Positions 1-7,264 are shown, counted from the first letter of the stretch. The stretch: DNA of 9,238 nt from Bacteroidales bacterium UBA5621 (GCA_002424525.1 DIKJ01000074.1:2245-11482), one strand, 5' to 3'. Program-made: numbers and translations. The notes: generated by a model not told the origin, from the letters alone.

Positions 1-602
1 CAGGTGCCGCCGGGCAGGATATAGTCTTTATTGCCCTGCATCCTCCGGTATTAATGGATACAATCGAAGCGGTTAAAGGAAGCGTAAAATCTGACTCAAC
101 AGTAATTTCGCTGGCTCCGAAGATCAACCTGGCAAAGCTTGCAATGAAGCTTCCTCAGGTAAATAATATGGCAAGGCTGATCCCCAACGCAACATCCTAT
201 ATTAACGAAGGGTATAATCCTGTAACATTTTCGTCAGGATTTGATCCTTCGCATAAGAGTGTTGTCCTCGATCTTCTGAAGAACCTGGGAACCACCCTTG
301 AGGTATCTGAAGAGAAGCTTGAGAGTTATGCAATTATATCAGCCATGCTACCGACCTACTTCTGGTTCCAGTGGAAAGAGCTGGAGGAGATCGGGGAAAA
401 AACCGGACTCAGTCAGAAAGAGAGCCGTGATGCAGTTCATGAAACGATAAAGGCATCACTCGACCTCATGTATAAATCCGGACTAACCGCTTCAGAAGTA
501 ATTGATCTGATCCCGGTCAAGCCAATCGGCGAGCACGAACAGCAGATCTCTGAAATATACAGGACAAAGCTGATCGGATTGTTCGAAAAGATCAAGCCAT
601 AA
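1..602 (+). CDS. Pyrroline-5-carboxylate reductase-like (ProC-fold) oxidoreductase, 5'-truncated by window edge
   Basis: The frame is open from base 3 to the TAA at 600-602, giving 199 visible residues, so the true start and the N-terminal Rossmann glycine motif lie upstream of the window. The ATG at 54 is internal, because the codons before it continue the fold (DIVFIALHPPVL resembles the strand-turn of NAD(P)-binding ProC/F420-dependent oxidoreductases). Further family signs are the strand TVISLAPKI and the segment MARLIPNATSYINEG, which matches the ProC pattern of R-x-(M/I)-P-N-(T/A) followed by a glycine. The rest is a helical C-terminal half like the ProC dimerisation domain. Two conserved P5C-reductase features are absent: the SGSGPAY-like stretch reads ISAMLPTYFWF, and the C-terminal PGGTT-like motif reads KPIGEHE. 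I infer an NAD(P)-dependent reductase of the same fold with a different or unknown substrate, probably not the proline biosynthesis enzyme. It lies 57 bp before the next plus-strand gene, so cotranscription is possible. Confidence 0.75.
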   Translation, partial: GAAGQDIVFIALHPPVLMDTIEAVKGSVKSDSTVISLAPKINLAKLAMKLPQVNNMARLIPNATSYINEGYNPVTFSSGFDPSHKSVVLDLLKNLGTTLEVSEEKLESYAIISAMLPTYFWFQWKELEEIGEKTGLSQKESRDAVHETIKASLDLMYKSGLTASEVIDLIPVKPIGEHEQQISEIYRTKLIGLFEKIKP

Positions 603-659
603 ACGATCTGTTAAACGGATAAAATTCAAATTTAAAGTAACCAGTAAAACAAATTGAAC

Positions 660-1295
660 ATGAAAAGAACAGTTATTTCTTTAGTAGTATTATTAAGTTT
701 TGCTGTCTGTTCAGCCCAGGTTATTGAAACTAAACCCCTGCCTCCGGCACAAAAAACCGGAGGAATGCCTGTTATGGAGGCATTCCAGCTCCGGAAATCC
801 GGGAGATCATTCAGCTCAAAGGAGATAACTCCCCAGCAGTTATCCAATGTCCTCTGGGCAGCCTATGGGATTAACCGACCTGAAGGTTTAAGGACTGTTC
901 CGGCCGCCAAAGAATGGTATGAGTATGATATTTACGTCATGAAAACAGACGGCTGGTTTCTGTATGAACCCAAAAGCCATGCATTACAGAAAATGGGGAA
1001 TGAAGATCTCCGTGCCTTTGGCGGCACACAGGATTTTGTAAAGGTGGCCCCAGTCATACTTGTTTTTGTTGCCGACTTCGACAGAATGACCGGCACCACT
1101 GATGAAGTCAGAATATTTTACTCGGCAGTTGATGTAGGGTATATCTCCCAGAATGTTTACCTCTGTTGCGCTTCTGAGGGGCTTGCCACAATAGTGCTCG
1201 GACAGGTTGACAAGGTGAAGGCCCATGAAGTCCTGAAACTCAGGCCAAACCAGAGGGTTATCCTTTCACAGCCTGTTGCTTATCCGGGTCAGTAA
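660..1295 (+). CDS. Secreted SagB/ThcOx-type nitroreductase family protein
   Basis: This encodes 211 residues from the ATG at 660. A TTG at 654 is in frame, but the ATG starts a clean signal peptide directly (MKRTVISLVVLLSFAVCSAQ, cleavage likely near residue 19-20). The mature protein has the nitroreductase fold. RKSGRSF (residues 45-51) is the phosphate-contacting motif for FMN, followed by the helix ITPQQLSNVLWAAYGIN typical of SagB/ThcOx-type dehydrogenases. The C-terminal half has DVGYISQNVYLCCASEGLAT (residues 148-167), the usual helix in which this family carries AxQN and GLA(T/S) elements, then a terminal GQVDKVKAHEVL...QPVAYPGQ. Members bind FMN and reduce or oxidise small molecules or peptides; the substrate here cannot be told. 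The signal peptide makes it periplasmic, which is common among Bacteroidota members. No Shine-Dalgarno sequence precedes it. It converges on and overlaps the TolC-like gene by 7 bp. Confidence 0.87.
   Translation: MKRTVISLVVLLSFAVCSAQVIETKPLPPAQKTGGMPVMEAFQLRKSGRSFSSKEITPQQLSNVLWAAYGINRPEGLRTVPAAKEWYEYDIYVMKTDGWFLYEPKSHALQKMGNEDLRAFGGTQDFVKVAPVILVFVADFDRMTGTTDEVRIFYSAVDVGYISQNVYLCCASEGLATIVLGQVDKVKAHEVLKLRPNQRVILSQPVAYPGQ
741..786 (+). repeat. Two overlapping perfect inverted repeats inside the nitroreductase gene
   Basis: The first repeat has arms CCTCCGG (741-747) and CCGGAGG (757-763) around a 9-base A-rich loop. The second has arms GGAATGCC (762-769) and GGCATTCC (779-786), also around a 9-base loop. 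They share the two G residues at 762-763, so the full stems cannot both form at once. They lie in the transition from signal peptide to mature protein. A weaker CTCCGG/CCGGGAG pairing follows at about 789-804. All of it is coding sequence, so codon chance is a real alternative. Confidence 0.5.
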
Positions 1296-2488
1296 CGGGA
1301 ATTGGGCCGGTTTATAAGTTCATGGTCGAGTAACAGAGCCAGTGCTTTCTGATATTCGTTTTCCAGTTCAAGCAACCTGTCTTCAGACTCGTATAACACT
1401 TCGAGGTACATGAACCAGGTTGTCACAGAAATCTCACCGGATGCCAGAGCTATATCCGGATATCTTGTTCCTCCACCGGATTCAAGGATGCTTCCGATCT
1501 CTGCAATGCTTTTTTGCAGAGCGAGCATATTTGAATAATCGCTCCTTGATTGTGATTTAAGCTTCATTATCACTGCATCCCGAAGAGCGGCAGAATGACC
1601 GGCGGCGGCAGATGCCGATCTGATCCTGTTCGAGTTGGCCCACAGAGGAATAGTCAGTCCGGCAACAGGACCTGTGTAAGCTGCTTCGGGCAGGACCTCA
1701 GATTGATATCCGATCTGAAATCCAGGGAGGGAGCCTGTTCTGGTTAATCTTACCTCCTGATTCTTAATAAGGTATTCAATCTCAGGGATCAAAAATGAAG
1801 GATGAATCTCAGATTTTTCCGAGATCAGCTGATCGAAATCAGGAACAGTAAAGATCGGATATTCTTCCGTAATGGACACATATTCATTTGAACCACTCAT
1901 ATATCTGATCTTTTCCTTCAGCATTTCAACGGCAGTTTTTCTTTTTGTGATTTCCAGTGTTATGGCCGACAATTCGAGCAGGATCTTATTGTAATCCATT
2001 ATGGTAGTTTCACCTGTTTCAAGCATTCTCTGCCAGGCCGAACGAAGGCTGTCATATCCTGCTTTCCTGCCGTTCAGCACATTAAGCGCTTTTATATTAT
2101 ATATCAGATCAAAAAGCGTCATTTCAGCTTCTTTCAGTACCAGAAGCCTTCCCAGATTAAATTCCTGTTCAGCAAGCAGGATCGTACTATTATTGATTTT
2201 TTTCTGCAGAAGATATTTCGTCGGGAAGTCAAAAGATTGTGAAACCGACCAGGTCTTTTTATTCCCGGCCTCATAAGTATTGCCCGGCATAAATCCTGCC
2301 GAAATGAACGGATCTGAAGGTACAAGACCTGTCCTGGCTTCGATCCGCCTTGCCTCAAGCAACTTCCTGTATGCCACTATTTCCGGATTATTCGCCGAAA
2401 CCTGATCCAGAAATTCTGATAATGATTGTCCTGAGATCAGGTCATTCAGACACAGGGTTAATATCAGGATTGTTATCTTCTTTATCAT
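1289..2488 (-). CDS. TolC/CzcC-family outer-membrane channel of RND metal efflux system
   Basis: This encodes 399 residues. The start is an ATG (complement of 2486-2488) giving a signal peptide MIKKITILILTLCLNDLISG followed by Gln-Ser, and a mature N-terminus SLSEFLDQVSANNPEIVAYR, the usual opening helix of TolC-family outer-membrane efflux proteins. The sequence repeats the family's two-fold layout: long amphipathic helices (around residues 38-55 and 110-200, then again about 225-260 and 290-385) interrupted by short strand-forming segments such as FISAGFMPGNTYEAG and GFQIGYQSEVLP. Length is within the usual range for CzcC/CusC-type proteins (about 400-450). No lipobox Cys follows the signal, so it is probably a soluble-signal type, not acylated like CusC. 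It is last in the operon after adaptor and permease, forms the outer-membrane exit duct, and its start lies inside the 3' end of the permease gene, suggesting translational coupling. Confidence 0.92.
   Translation of the reverse strand: MIKKITILILTLCLNDLISGQSLSEFLDQVSANNPEIVAYRKLLEARRIEARTGLVPSDPFISAGFMPGNTYEAGNKKTWSVSQSFDFPTKYLLQKKINNSTILLAEQEFNLGRLLVLKEAEMTLFDLIYNIKALNVLNGRKAGYDSLRSAWQRMLETGETTIMDYNKILLELSAITLEITKRKTAVEMLKEKIRYMSGSNEYVSITEEYPIFTVPDFDQLISEKSEIHPSFLIPEIEYLIKNQEVRLTRTGSLPGFQIGYQSEVLPEAAYTGPVAGLTIPLWANSNRIRSASAAAGHSAALRDAVIMKLKSQSRSDYSNMLALQKSIAEIGSILESGGGTRYPDIALASGEISVTTWFMYLEVLYESEDRLLELENEYQKALALLLDHELINRPNSRY
2442..2488 (-). other. 47-bp dual-coding overlap of permease 3' end and TolC-like 5' end
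   Basis: The permease stop (TGA, complement of 2442-2444) lies 47 bases inside the TolC-like gene, in a different frame. The same bases encode the acidic polar tail of the permease (NDKEDNNPDINPVSE) and the hydrophobic signal peptide of the channel protein. Both assignments look real: the tail follows the last transmembrane helix, and the channel protein needs its signal peptide. Such an overlap usually means coupled translation. Confidence 0.8.
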
Positions 2489-5400
2489 TGTTTACTCTCT
2501 TTTGAATTACGTAATAAACTGAAGGGATTATAAATATATTCAGCAGTGTTGAGCTCAGGAGTCCTCCCAGGATTACAATTGCCATCGGGCTTTGTATTTC
2601 ATTGCCGGGTTTGTCACCGGCCACAGCCAGAGGGATAAGGGCGAGGGCTGCAGTAAGGGCAGTCATAAGGATCGGATTAAGCCTGTCCACCGACCCGGTA
2701 ACAATAAGCTCAAACAGGCTCTTACCCTCTTTTTGCAGATGCAGATATCTCGACATAAGCAAGAGGCCATTTCTAGTTGCGATACCGAAAAGTGTGACAA
2801 AGCCAATAATCGAGGGGATACTGATAACATTTGATGACGCCTTGATGGCAAAGATCCCGCCTATCAGCGCAAGCGGAAGATTGAGCAGGATGATGGCGGC
2901 CGGAGTGCTGCTTTTGAATTCCTGGTAAAGCAGCATGAAGATCACCAGGATTGCCAGGAATGAGACTGCAATAAGCCTTTTTGCAGCACTTTCAGCACTC
3001 TCAAACTGACCACCATATTCGATATGGTAATTCTCCGGCACTACCACTTCTTCTCTTATCCTCTCTTTAATGTCACCTACGACACTCCCAACATCTCTTC
3101 CGGCAGTATTGACCGAGATAACGATCTTCCGTTTTACATTCTCCCGGCTTACCGATGAAGGGCCTGAGGAGGATTCTATATCGGCAACAAAGGAAAGAGG
3201 CACTTTTCTGCCGTCGTAAGTGTCGATCATGGCGCTACGGATGCCCTCAACAGTACCGCGAGCTTCATCATTATACCGCAGTACTACCGGGAACCGCTTC
3301 TCCTCTTCATAAACATCCGAAACGGTCTGCCCGCCGATGGCATATTTAATAAACGTGTTAAAGCTGTTAATATCAATACCGTATCTGGCAAGCATTTCCC
3401 TGTTGGCTTTTATTTTTAACTGGGGGGTCTCCACGAGCTGTTCAACATTCAGGTCGCCTATCCCAGCAATGTCAGAAATTTCGGAACTAACCTGGTTTGC
3501 AATCATATACAGGTCGTTGAGGTCATCCCCGAAAATTTTTATCGCAATATTCGCCCTGGTGCCGGATAGCATTCTGTCCATCCGGTGGGTTATCGGCTGG
3601 CCAACTTCAATGTTAGCCCCGGGTATCACTTTTAACCTCTCCCTTACATCGGCGAAAAATTCCTCCCTGCTTCTTTTTGAAAGAACAAACGGGACGTCAA
3701 GCTCTGACATATTTTCACCGAAGAAGTGTTCAGCCAGCTCAGCTCGTCCGGTTTTACATGCCACAGAAGTGACTTCGGGGATCCCGAGCAATATTTTTTG
3801 TGCTTCAATACCTGCTTTGGCCGATTCTTCCAGAGAAATACCCGGAGGCAGCGAAATATTGACCGTAAGCGCCCCTTCATTAAAGTTCGGGAGAAAGGAG
3901 CTTCCGGTGGTTGTTAACATAATGACTGAAATAACGAAGACCACTGATGTTATTCCTATCAGGAGTCTGCTTTTTTTAAGGGTGAACTGAAGTGCTTTCC
4001 GGTATACGAAGCTGAGGTTGCGCTCCGTCCAGGATCCCTTTACCGCCTTTAACAGCCGTCGCTCATCGGTAAGCAGATAACTGCTTAAAACCGGGGTAAT
4101 AGTGACTGCTACAATGAGTGATGCAAAAAGTGCAACGATAAATGATATCCCCAGTGGCCTTAGCATCCTCCCTTCCAGATCGCCCAGAAAGAAAAGGGGG
4201 ACGAATGTAATGATTATTATAAGCGTTGCGTTCCAAATCGATGATCTCACTTCGGATGATGCCCTGTAGACCACCGCAAGCGGCGGCTCCTTCTGATCCT
4301 GTGGCAGGAGCACATTTTTCCGCAGTTGCTTATAGATGTTCTCAACATCAATTATTGCATCATCAACCAGCGATCCGATAGCAATGGCCATTCCTCCGAG
4401 GCTCATCGTGTTTATGGTATAACCAAGCGTTTTCAGGGTAATGATTGTGAAAAAAAGAGAAAGCGGCATGGCCAGAAGTGATATTATGGTTGTTCTGGCA
4501 TTGAAAAGGAAAAAGAAAAGAATTATTACTACAAATATTCCTCCCTCAATCAGTGCCTTCATTACATTTCTGACGGAAGTATCTATAAAGGATGCCTGAT
4601 TATAAATGTCATTATGGAAAGTTACAGAAGGACCGGCATTTTTCTGTATGTCGCGGATAACTTCGTCAATAGTCTTCGACAGGACTACGGTATTAGCATC
4701 CGGTTGCCTTGTGACAGTAAGAAGCACAACGCTCCTGCCCCTGTATGAAGCTGTTCCTATTGCGGGTGCAGCCCCTGTTGTTACGGAAGCGACATCGCTT
4801 ATTCTTACCGGAAGCCCGCCCGAGACCTTTATCAATGAATTTGCAAGGTCGGAGACCCGGTCAGTTTTTGCTATTCCCCTGACAATATATTTGTTTCCAT
4901 ACTGATTGATAAATGATCCGGATGTGTTTTTGTTTATACCCTCAGATGTGTTAACCAGCTCATTCATTGTCACTCCGTAGTAATCCATCCTGTAAGGATC
5001 TGCCAATATCTGGTACTCCCTGATATCTCCGCCGATCACATTTACCTGTGCCACACCTCCTGCCGACAACAGTCTCGGTGCGACGATCCAGTCTGCCATT
5101 GTCCTTAGATCCATGGGATTGAGGCTGTCAGACTCAAGGCCGATTATCATCATTTCACCCAGGAGTGATGTCTGGGGGGCAATTACAGGCCGGTCGATAT
5201 CTTCAGGCAGCAACTCATTTGCCTGTATAAGTCGTTCGGCAACTGTCTGACGGGCTTTGTAGATATCTGTTCCCCAGTCAAACTCGGCAAACACGATCGA
5301 AAAACCCATTGTTGAATTTGACCTGACGCGCCTGATGGAGGTTGCTCCGTTGATTGCAGTCTCTATTGGGAAAGTTACAAGCTTTTCTACCTCTTCGGGG

Positions 5401-5570
5401 GCCATTCCGCTGGCTTCTGTCATAATGACGACTGTTGGTGCAGTGAGCTCGGGAAAAATATCTATCTCCATCTGTGTGGTGACAATTATTCCGGTAACGG
5501 CAAGAATGATCGCTCCGATGACTATGCTAAGCCTGTTCCTTAACGAAAAGTCTATGATCTTATCAAACAT
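2442..5570 (-). CDS. CusA/CzcA-family heavy-metal efflux RND permease
   Basis: This encodes 1042 residues, full length for HME-RND pumps. It is the inner-membrane proton/cation antiporter of the tripartite complex. Recognisable in order: first transmembrane helix about residues 13-31, then DIFPELTAPTV (37-47) of the periplasmic porter domain; TM2-TM4 about 337-412, with TM4 carrying GSLVDDAIIDVEN (399-411) whose acidic residues D403, D404, D408 and E410 match the proton/cation relay region; TM5-6 about 440-500; second TM block opener near 535-555; NFNEGALTV and PPGISLEE (562-582); GRAELAEHFFGENMSE (608-623); PITHRMDRMLSGTRANIAIK (659-678); and TM8-12 from about 866 with FGIATRNGLLLMSRY (928-942). 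By hand alignment M621 falls where CusA has one of its three substrate methionines, while the other two positions do not hold Met. The cation is therefore uncertain: a divalent metal or a Cu/Ag range are both possible. Only 11 bp separate it from the adaptor gene upstream. Confidence 0.95.
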   Translation of the reverse strand: MFDKIIDFSLRNRLSIVIGAIILAVTGIIVTTQMEIDIFPELTAPTVVIMTEASGMAPEEVEKLVTFPIETAINGATSIRRVRSNSTMGFSIVFAEFDWGTDIYKARQTVAERLIQANELLPEDIDRPVIAPQTSLLGEMMIIGLESDSLNPMDLRTMADWIVAPRLLSAGGVAQVNVIGGDIREYQILADPYRMDYYGVTMNELVNTSEGINKNTSGSFINQYGNKYIVRGIAKTDRVSDLANSLIKVSGGLPVRISDVASVTTGAAPAIGTASYRGRSVVLLTVTRQPDANTVVLSKTIDEVIRDIQKNAGPSVTFHNDIYNQASFIDTSVRNVMKALIEGGIFVVIILFFFLFNARTTIISLLAMPLSLFFTIITLKTLGYTINTMSLGGMAIAIGSLVDDAIIDVENIYKQLRKNVLLPQDQKEPPLAVVYRASSEVRSSIWNATLIIIITFVPLFFLGDLEGRMLRPLGISFIVALFASLIVAVTITPVLSSYLLTDERRLLKAVKGSWTERNLSFVYRKALQFTLKKSRLLIGITSVVFVISVIMLTTTGSSFLPNFNEGALTVNISLPPGISLEESAKAGIEAQKILLGIPEVTSVACKTGRAELAEHFFGENMSELDVPFVLSKRSREEFFADVRERLKVIPGANIEVGQPITHRMDRMLSGTRANIAIKIFGDDLNDLYMIANQVSSEISDIAGIGDLNVEQLVETPQLKIKANREMLARYGIDINSFNTFIKYAIGGQTVSDVYEEEKRFPVVLRYNDEARGTVEGIRSAMIDTYDGRKVPLSFVADIESSSGPSSVSRENVKRKIVISVNTAGRDVGSVVGDIKERIREEVVVPENYHIEYGGQFESAESAAKRLIAVSFLAILVIFMLLYQEFKSSTPAAIILLNLPLALIGGIFAIKASSNVISIPSIIGFVTLFGIATRNGLLLMSRYLHLQKEGKSLFELIVTGSVDRLNPILMTALTAALALIPLAVAGDKPGNEIQSPMAIVILGGLLSSTLLNIFIIPSVYYVIQKRVNNDKEDNNPDINPVSE

Positions 5571-5581
5571 TTTCAGGAGTT

Positions 5582-6724
5582 TTAGTGATTGTGAGCAGGG
5601 GCAGAAGCTGACATCCGGGAAAGCTTTACAAGATATGCCCCTGATGCAACGATCCTCTCATTTTCTGAAAGACCCGATAATATCATCGTCTTCTCTCCAT
5701 CGCTGTTTCCGGTTATGACATACCTTTTAATAAAATGGTCATGCTCATCAGCAACATAGACATAGAGTTTCCCGAATTCCTCCATTAATGCAGTGTTTGG
5801 AACAACCAGCGCATCATTTATCTCTTTCCCTATCAGGTAAACTTCAGTAAAAGTCCCTTCAATGAGACCCGGATCATGATCCATCCTGAAATAGACGGGA
5901 ATATAAAATGAATTTTCACCGGTGCTTTTGCCGTAAGAGATCTTACGGCCATTCAATTCGCTGGTTTTATAAATCCTGTCACTGTACCCGACTTTGAAAT
6001 TTGCACTTTCGATTTCCGGCAGAATGGCCAGGTTATCAGGAGAGACATCAGCTCTAAGTATCAGATTCCGCCCGATAATTATTGATGCCAGCGGTTGCCC
6101 TGGCGTCACTTTCTGGCCTTCTGTCACATAGATATCTCTTATGTACCCTTTATCAGAGCCTTTTATGATATTCCCTCCTGTTCCCGAAGTTGCGCTGAGG
6201 TTATCATACTCATTCAGGGCCTTTTCATATTCATTTTTTATGGAGAGGTAATGTTCTTCCGTTACAATATTTTCAGTAACCAGTTTTTTTGCCCTTTCAA
6301 AATTTACCGAAGCTTTATCAAGGTCAGCTTTTATCTGCAGTAACCGCAGTTCTGTATTATCATCCGCCAGATTTTCTCCGGATACGGTGAAGAGCGTCTG
6401 TCCTCCCGATACAGTGACACCCGGGTACAAATAGTCAGTACTGAACCTTACCAGACCCGATGATTTGGCAGTAATAATTACAACATCTTTGTTGTCAGCA
6501 ATTATCCGGCCTCCGGACCTTACTGTAAAAGCAAACGGTTGCTTCCTTAGCAGAGAGAGCCGGATTCCGGTTGAGTCTTCATTCATCGAATGATCAGAAG
6601 GTTGAGAGTCTGAAAGCTCACCTGAAGAAACGTGATCATGATCGTGATCATGTTCCGGATTTGATGAACAGCGTGATAAACCAGCACAAACAGCAATAAA
6701 TACAAAAAATAACAAACTTTTCAT
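5582..6724 (-). CDS. RND periplasmic adaptor (membrane-fusion protein), CusB/CzcB-like, His-rich N-terminus
   Basis: This encodes 380 residues from an ATG (complement of 6722-6724). The N-terminus is a hydrophobic signal (residues 1-18) ending LSRC at 16-19. If Cys19 is acylated this is a lipoprotein, but Arg at the -1 position is not standard. A metal-binding-like stretch EHDHDHDH follows (24-31), with DEHDHF (327-331) and a terminal HNH (378-380). Domain order fits membrane-fusion proteins: first half of the lipoyl/barrel-sandwich domain (SSGLVRF...PGVTVSGGQTLFTVSG, about 88-116); a long alpha-hairpin (about 122-177, with the turn around TENIVTEEHY); second lipoyl half (KGYIRDIYVTEGQKVTPGQPL, about 192-212); a beta-barrel (about 220-300); and a membrane-proximal domain opening with ALVVPNTALM (305-314). 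It would link the RND permease to the TolC-type channel and may pass metal to the pump. It lies directly upstream of the permease gene. Confidence 0.92.
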   Translation of the reverse strand: MKSLLFFVFIAVCAGLSRCSSNPEHDHDHDHVSSGELSDSQPSDHSMNEDSTGIRLSLLRKQPFAFTVRSGGRIIADNKDVVIITAKSSGLVRFSTDYLYPGVTVSGGQTLFTVSGENLADDNTELRLLQIKADLDKASVNFERAKKLVTENIVTEEHYLSIKNEYEKALNEYDNLSATSGTGGNIIKGSDKGYIRDIYVTEGQKVTPGQPLASIIIGRNLILRADVSPDNLAILPEIESANFKVGYSDRIYKTSELNGRKISYGKSTGENSFYIPVYFRMDHDPGLIEGTFTEVYLIGKEINDALVVPNTALMEEFGKLYVYVADEHDHFIKRYVITGNSDGEKTMILSGLSENERIVASGAYLVKLSRMSASAPAHNH

Positions 6725-6748
6725 GATTGACTAATAAATTAATTACTA

Positions 6749-6764
6749 TTAATCAGGTGATTAA
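6749..6764. promoter_or_regulatory. 16-bp inverted repeat upstream of the adaptor gene, possible operator
   Basis: TTAATCAGGTGATTAA has perfect 7-bp arms around a GG centre. It lies 24 bp before the adaptor start. On the minus strand it abuts an upstream TAAGTTTT (complement of 6764-6771), a 7-of-8 match, wildcards included, to the Bacteroidota -7 consensus TAnnTTTG. No clear -33 element is visible, so an internal promoter with its own operator is only a suggestion. Confidence 0.35.
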
Positions 6765-6789
6765 AAACTTATGATAAGGGAGATCCGGC

Positions 6790-7170
6790 TTAAGCCAGGG
6801 GTGGCGCTCTCAATTGAACGGAACCCAGGAAATTGTTTTTATAGAAATATATTTTTCTGTCAAAGACAACAGACCCCTTCTCCAGGGAAGACAGGAAGTA
6901 ATCTTCTTTAATGATCTGAATTATCAGGTTATCCTGGTTGAAGTGGTGGAAAAGAAGGTTTAAGATCCGGCATACAGTTGTATCTTCAGTCTCATCATGA
7001 AATTCGCCCGACTTGCTGCATTCGTTTGTATGATGAACTGCTGAATTTTTATGGCCATGGCACAGGGAGAAATCGCTTTCTGCATGGTTGTGAGGAATGA
7101 TGCTGTGGGCAAAAATCATCAGCCAGCTTAAAAAGATTGCATACGCTTTTATTTTTATCCCTTTCCTCAA
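6790..7170 (-). CDS. Small His/Cys-rich exported protein heading the metal-efflux operon
   Basis: I do not recognise a named family. From a TTG start (complement of 7168-7170) it encodes 126 residues beginning MRKGIKIKAYAIFLSWLMIF, a standard signal peptide with a basic n-region. The frame stays open to another TTG at 7242 (150 residues), but the added 24 codons are A-rich and would put an unlikely tail before the signal. Neither start is ATG and neither has good ribosome-binding spacing. Downstream lies a dense metal-ligand region: HSIIPHNH (22-29), CHGH (37-40), VHHTNEC (45-51), EFHDE (57-60), C67 and LFHHF (74-77), making 10 His and 3 Cys in about 55 residues. The rest is a hydrophobic and basic C-terminal part ending LRAPPLA. 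It is 65 bp upstream of the adaptor gene on the same strand. I infer a periplasmic metal-binding or metal-buffering accessory protein of the pump. Confidence 0.6.
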   Translation of the reverse strand: MRKGIKIKAYAIFLSWLMIFAHSIIPHNHAESDFSLCHGHKNSAVHHTNECSKSGEFHDETEDTTVCRILNLLFHHFNQDNLIIQIIKEDYFLSSLEKGSVVFDRKIYFYKNNFLGSVQLRAPPLA

Positions 7171-7184
7171 ATCCTGTTTTTTGA

Positions 7185-7192
7185 CAAATGTA
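7185..7192 (-). promoter_or_regulatory. Exact match to Bacteroidota -7 box (TAnnTTTG), no -33 partner
   Basis: On the minus strand the bases read TACATTTG, matching TAnnTTTG fully, and end 14 bases before the preferred TTG start at 7170. If it is used, the His-rich gene would be transcribed with almost no leader. No TTTG lies 19-22 bases upstream, so this could be chance in an A/T-rich stretch. Confidence 0.3.
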
Positions 7193-7248
7193 GAAACTTT
7201 TTTGTTTTGTGTAATAGAAATCTGGTTTAATGCTTTTTGCAAAATGTT

Positions 7249-7264
7249 TTCGTATTTTTACGAA
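7249..7264. promoter_or_regulatory. Inverted repeat TTCGTA-N4-TACGAA, candidate ArsR-type operator
   Basis: TTCGTATTTTTACGAA has perfect 6-bp arms around TTTT. It lies between the divergent His-rich efflux operon and the ArsR-like remnant, next to a promoter-like -7 box, where a repressor would block both. ArsR/SmtB repressors are known to bind A/T-rich inverted repeats in such divergent spacers. The link to this particular repressor is inference. Confidence 0.5.

Noticed and set aside
984..1226. Minus-strand 80-codon frame within the nitroreductase gene, and the 71-codon one at 632-847
   Set aside because: They lie opposite a gene with signal peptide and family motifs, and show no domain or start context of their own.
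3337..3990. Plus-strand 217-codon open frame opposite the RND permease
   Set aside because: It is antisense to a full-length conserved permease and its translation resembles no family; it is a by-product of the permease codons. The other open frames opposite or within the efflux genes (for example 2602-2928, 4606-4905, 5335-5718, 8079-8411) were dropped for the same reason.
6787..6796. Palindrome GGCTTAAGCC at the stop of the His-rich gene
   Set aside because: Only 10 bp with no loop or T-run, and it overlaps the stop codon; too short to call a terminator or operator.
7171..7242. N-terminal extension of the His-rich protein from TTG at 7242
   Set aside because: The 24 extra codons are A-rich and would precede a standard signal peptide; the TTG at 7170 gives a better exported protein. 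I keep the longer start only as an alternative.
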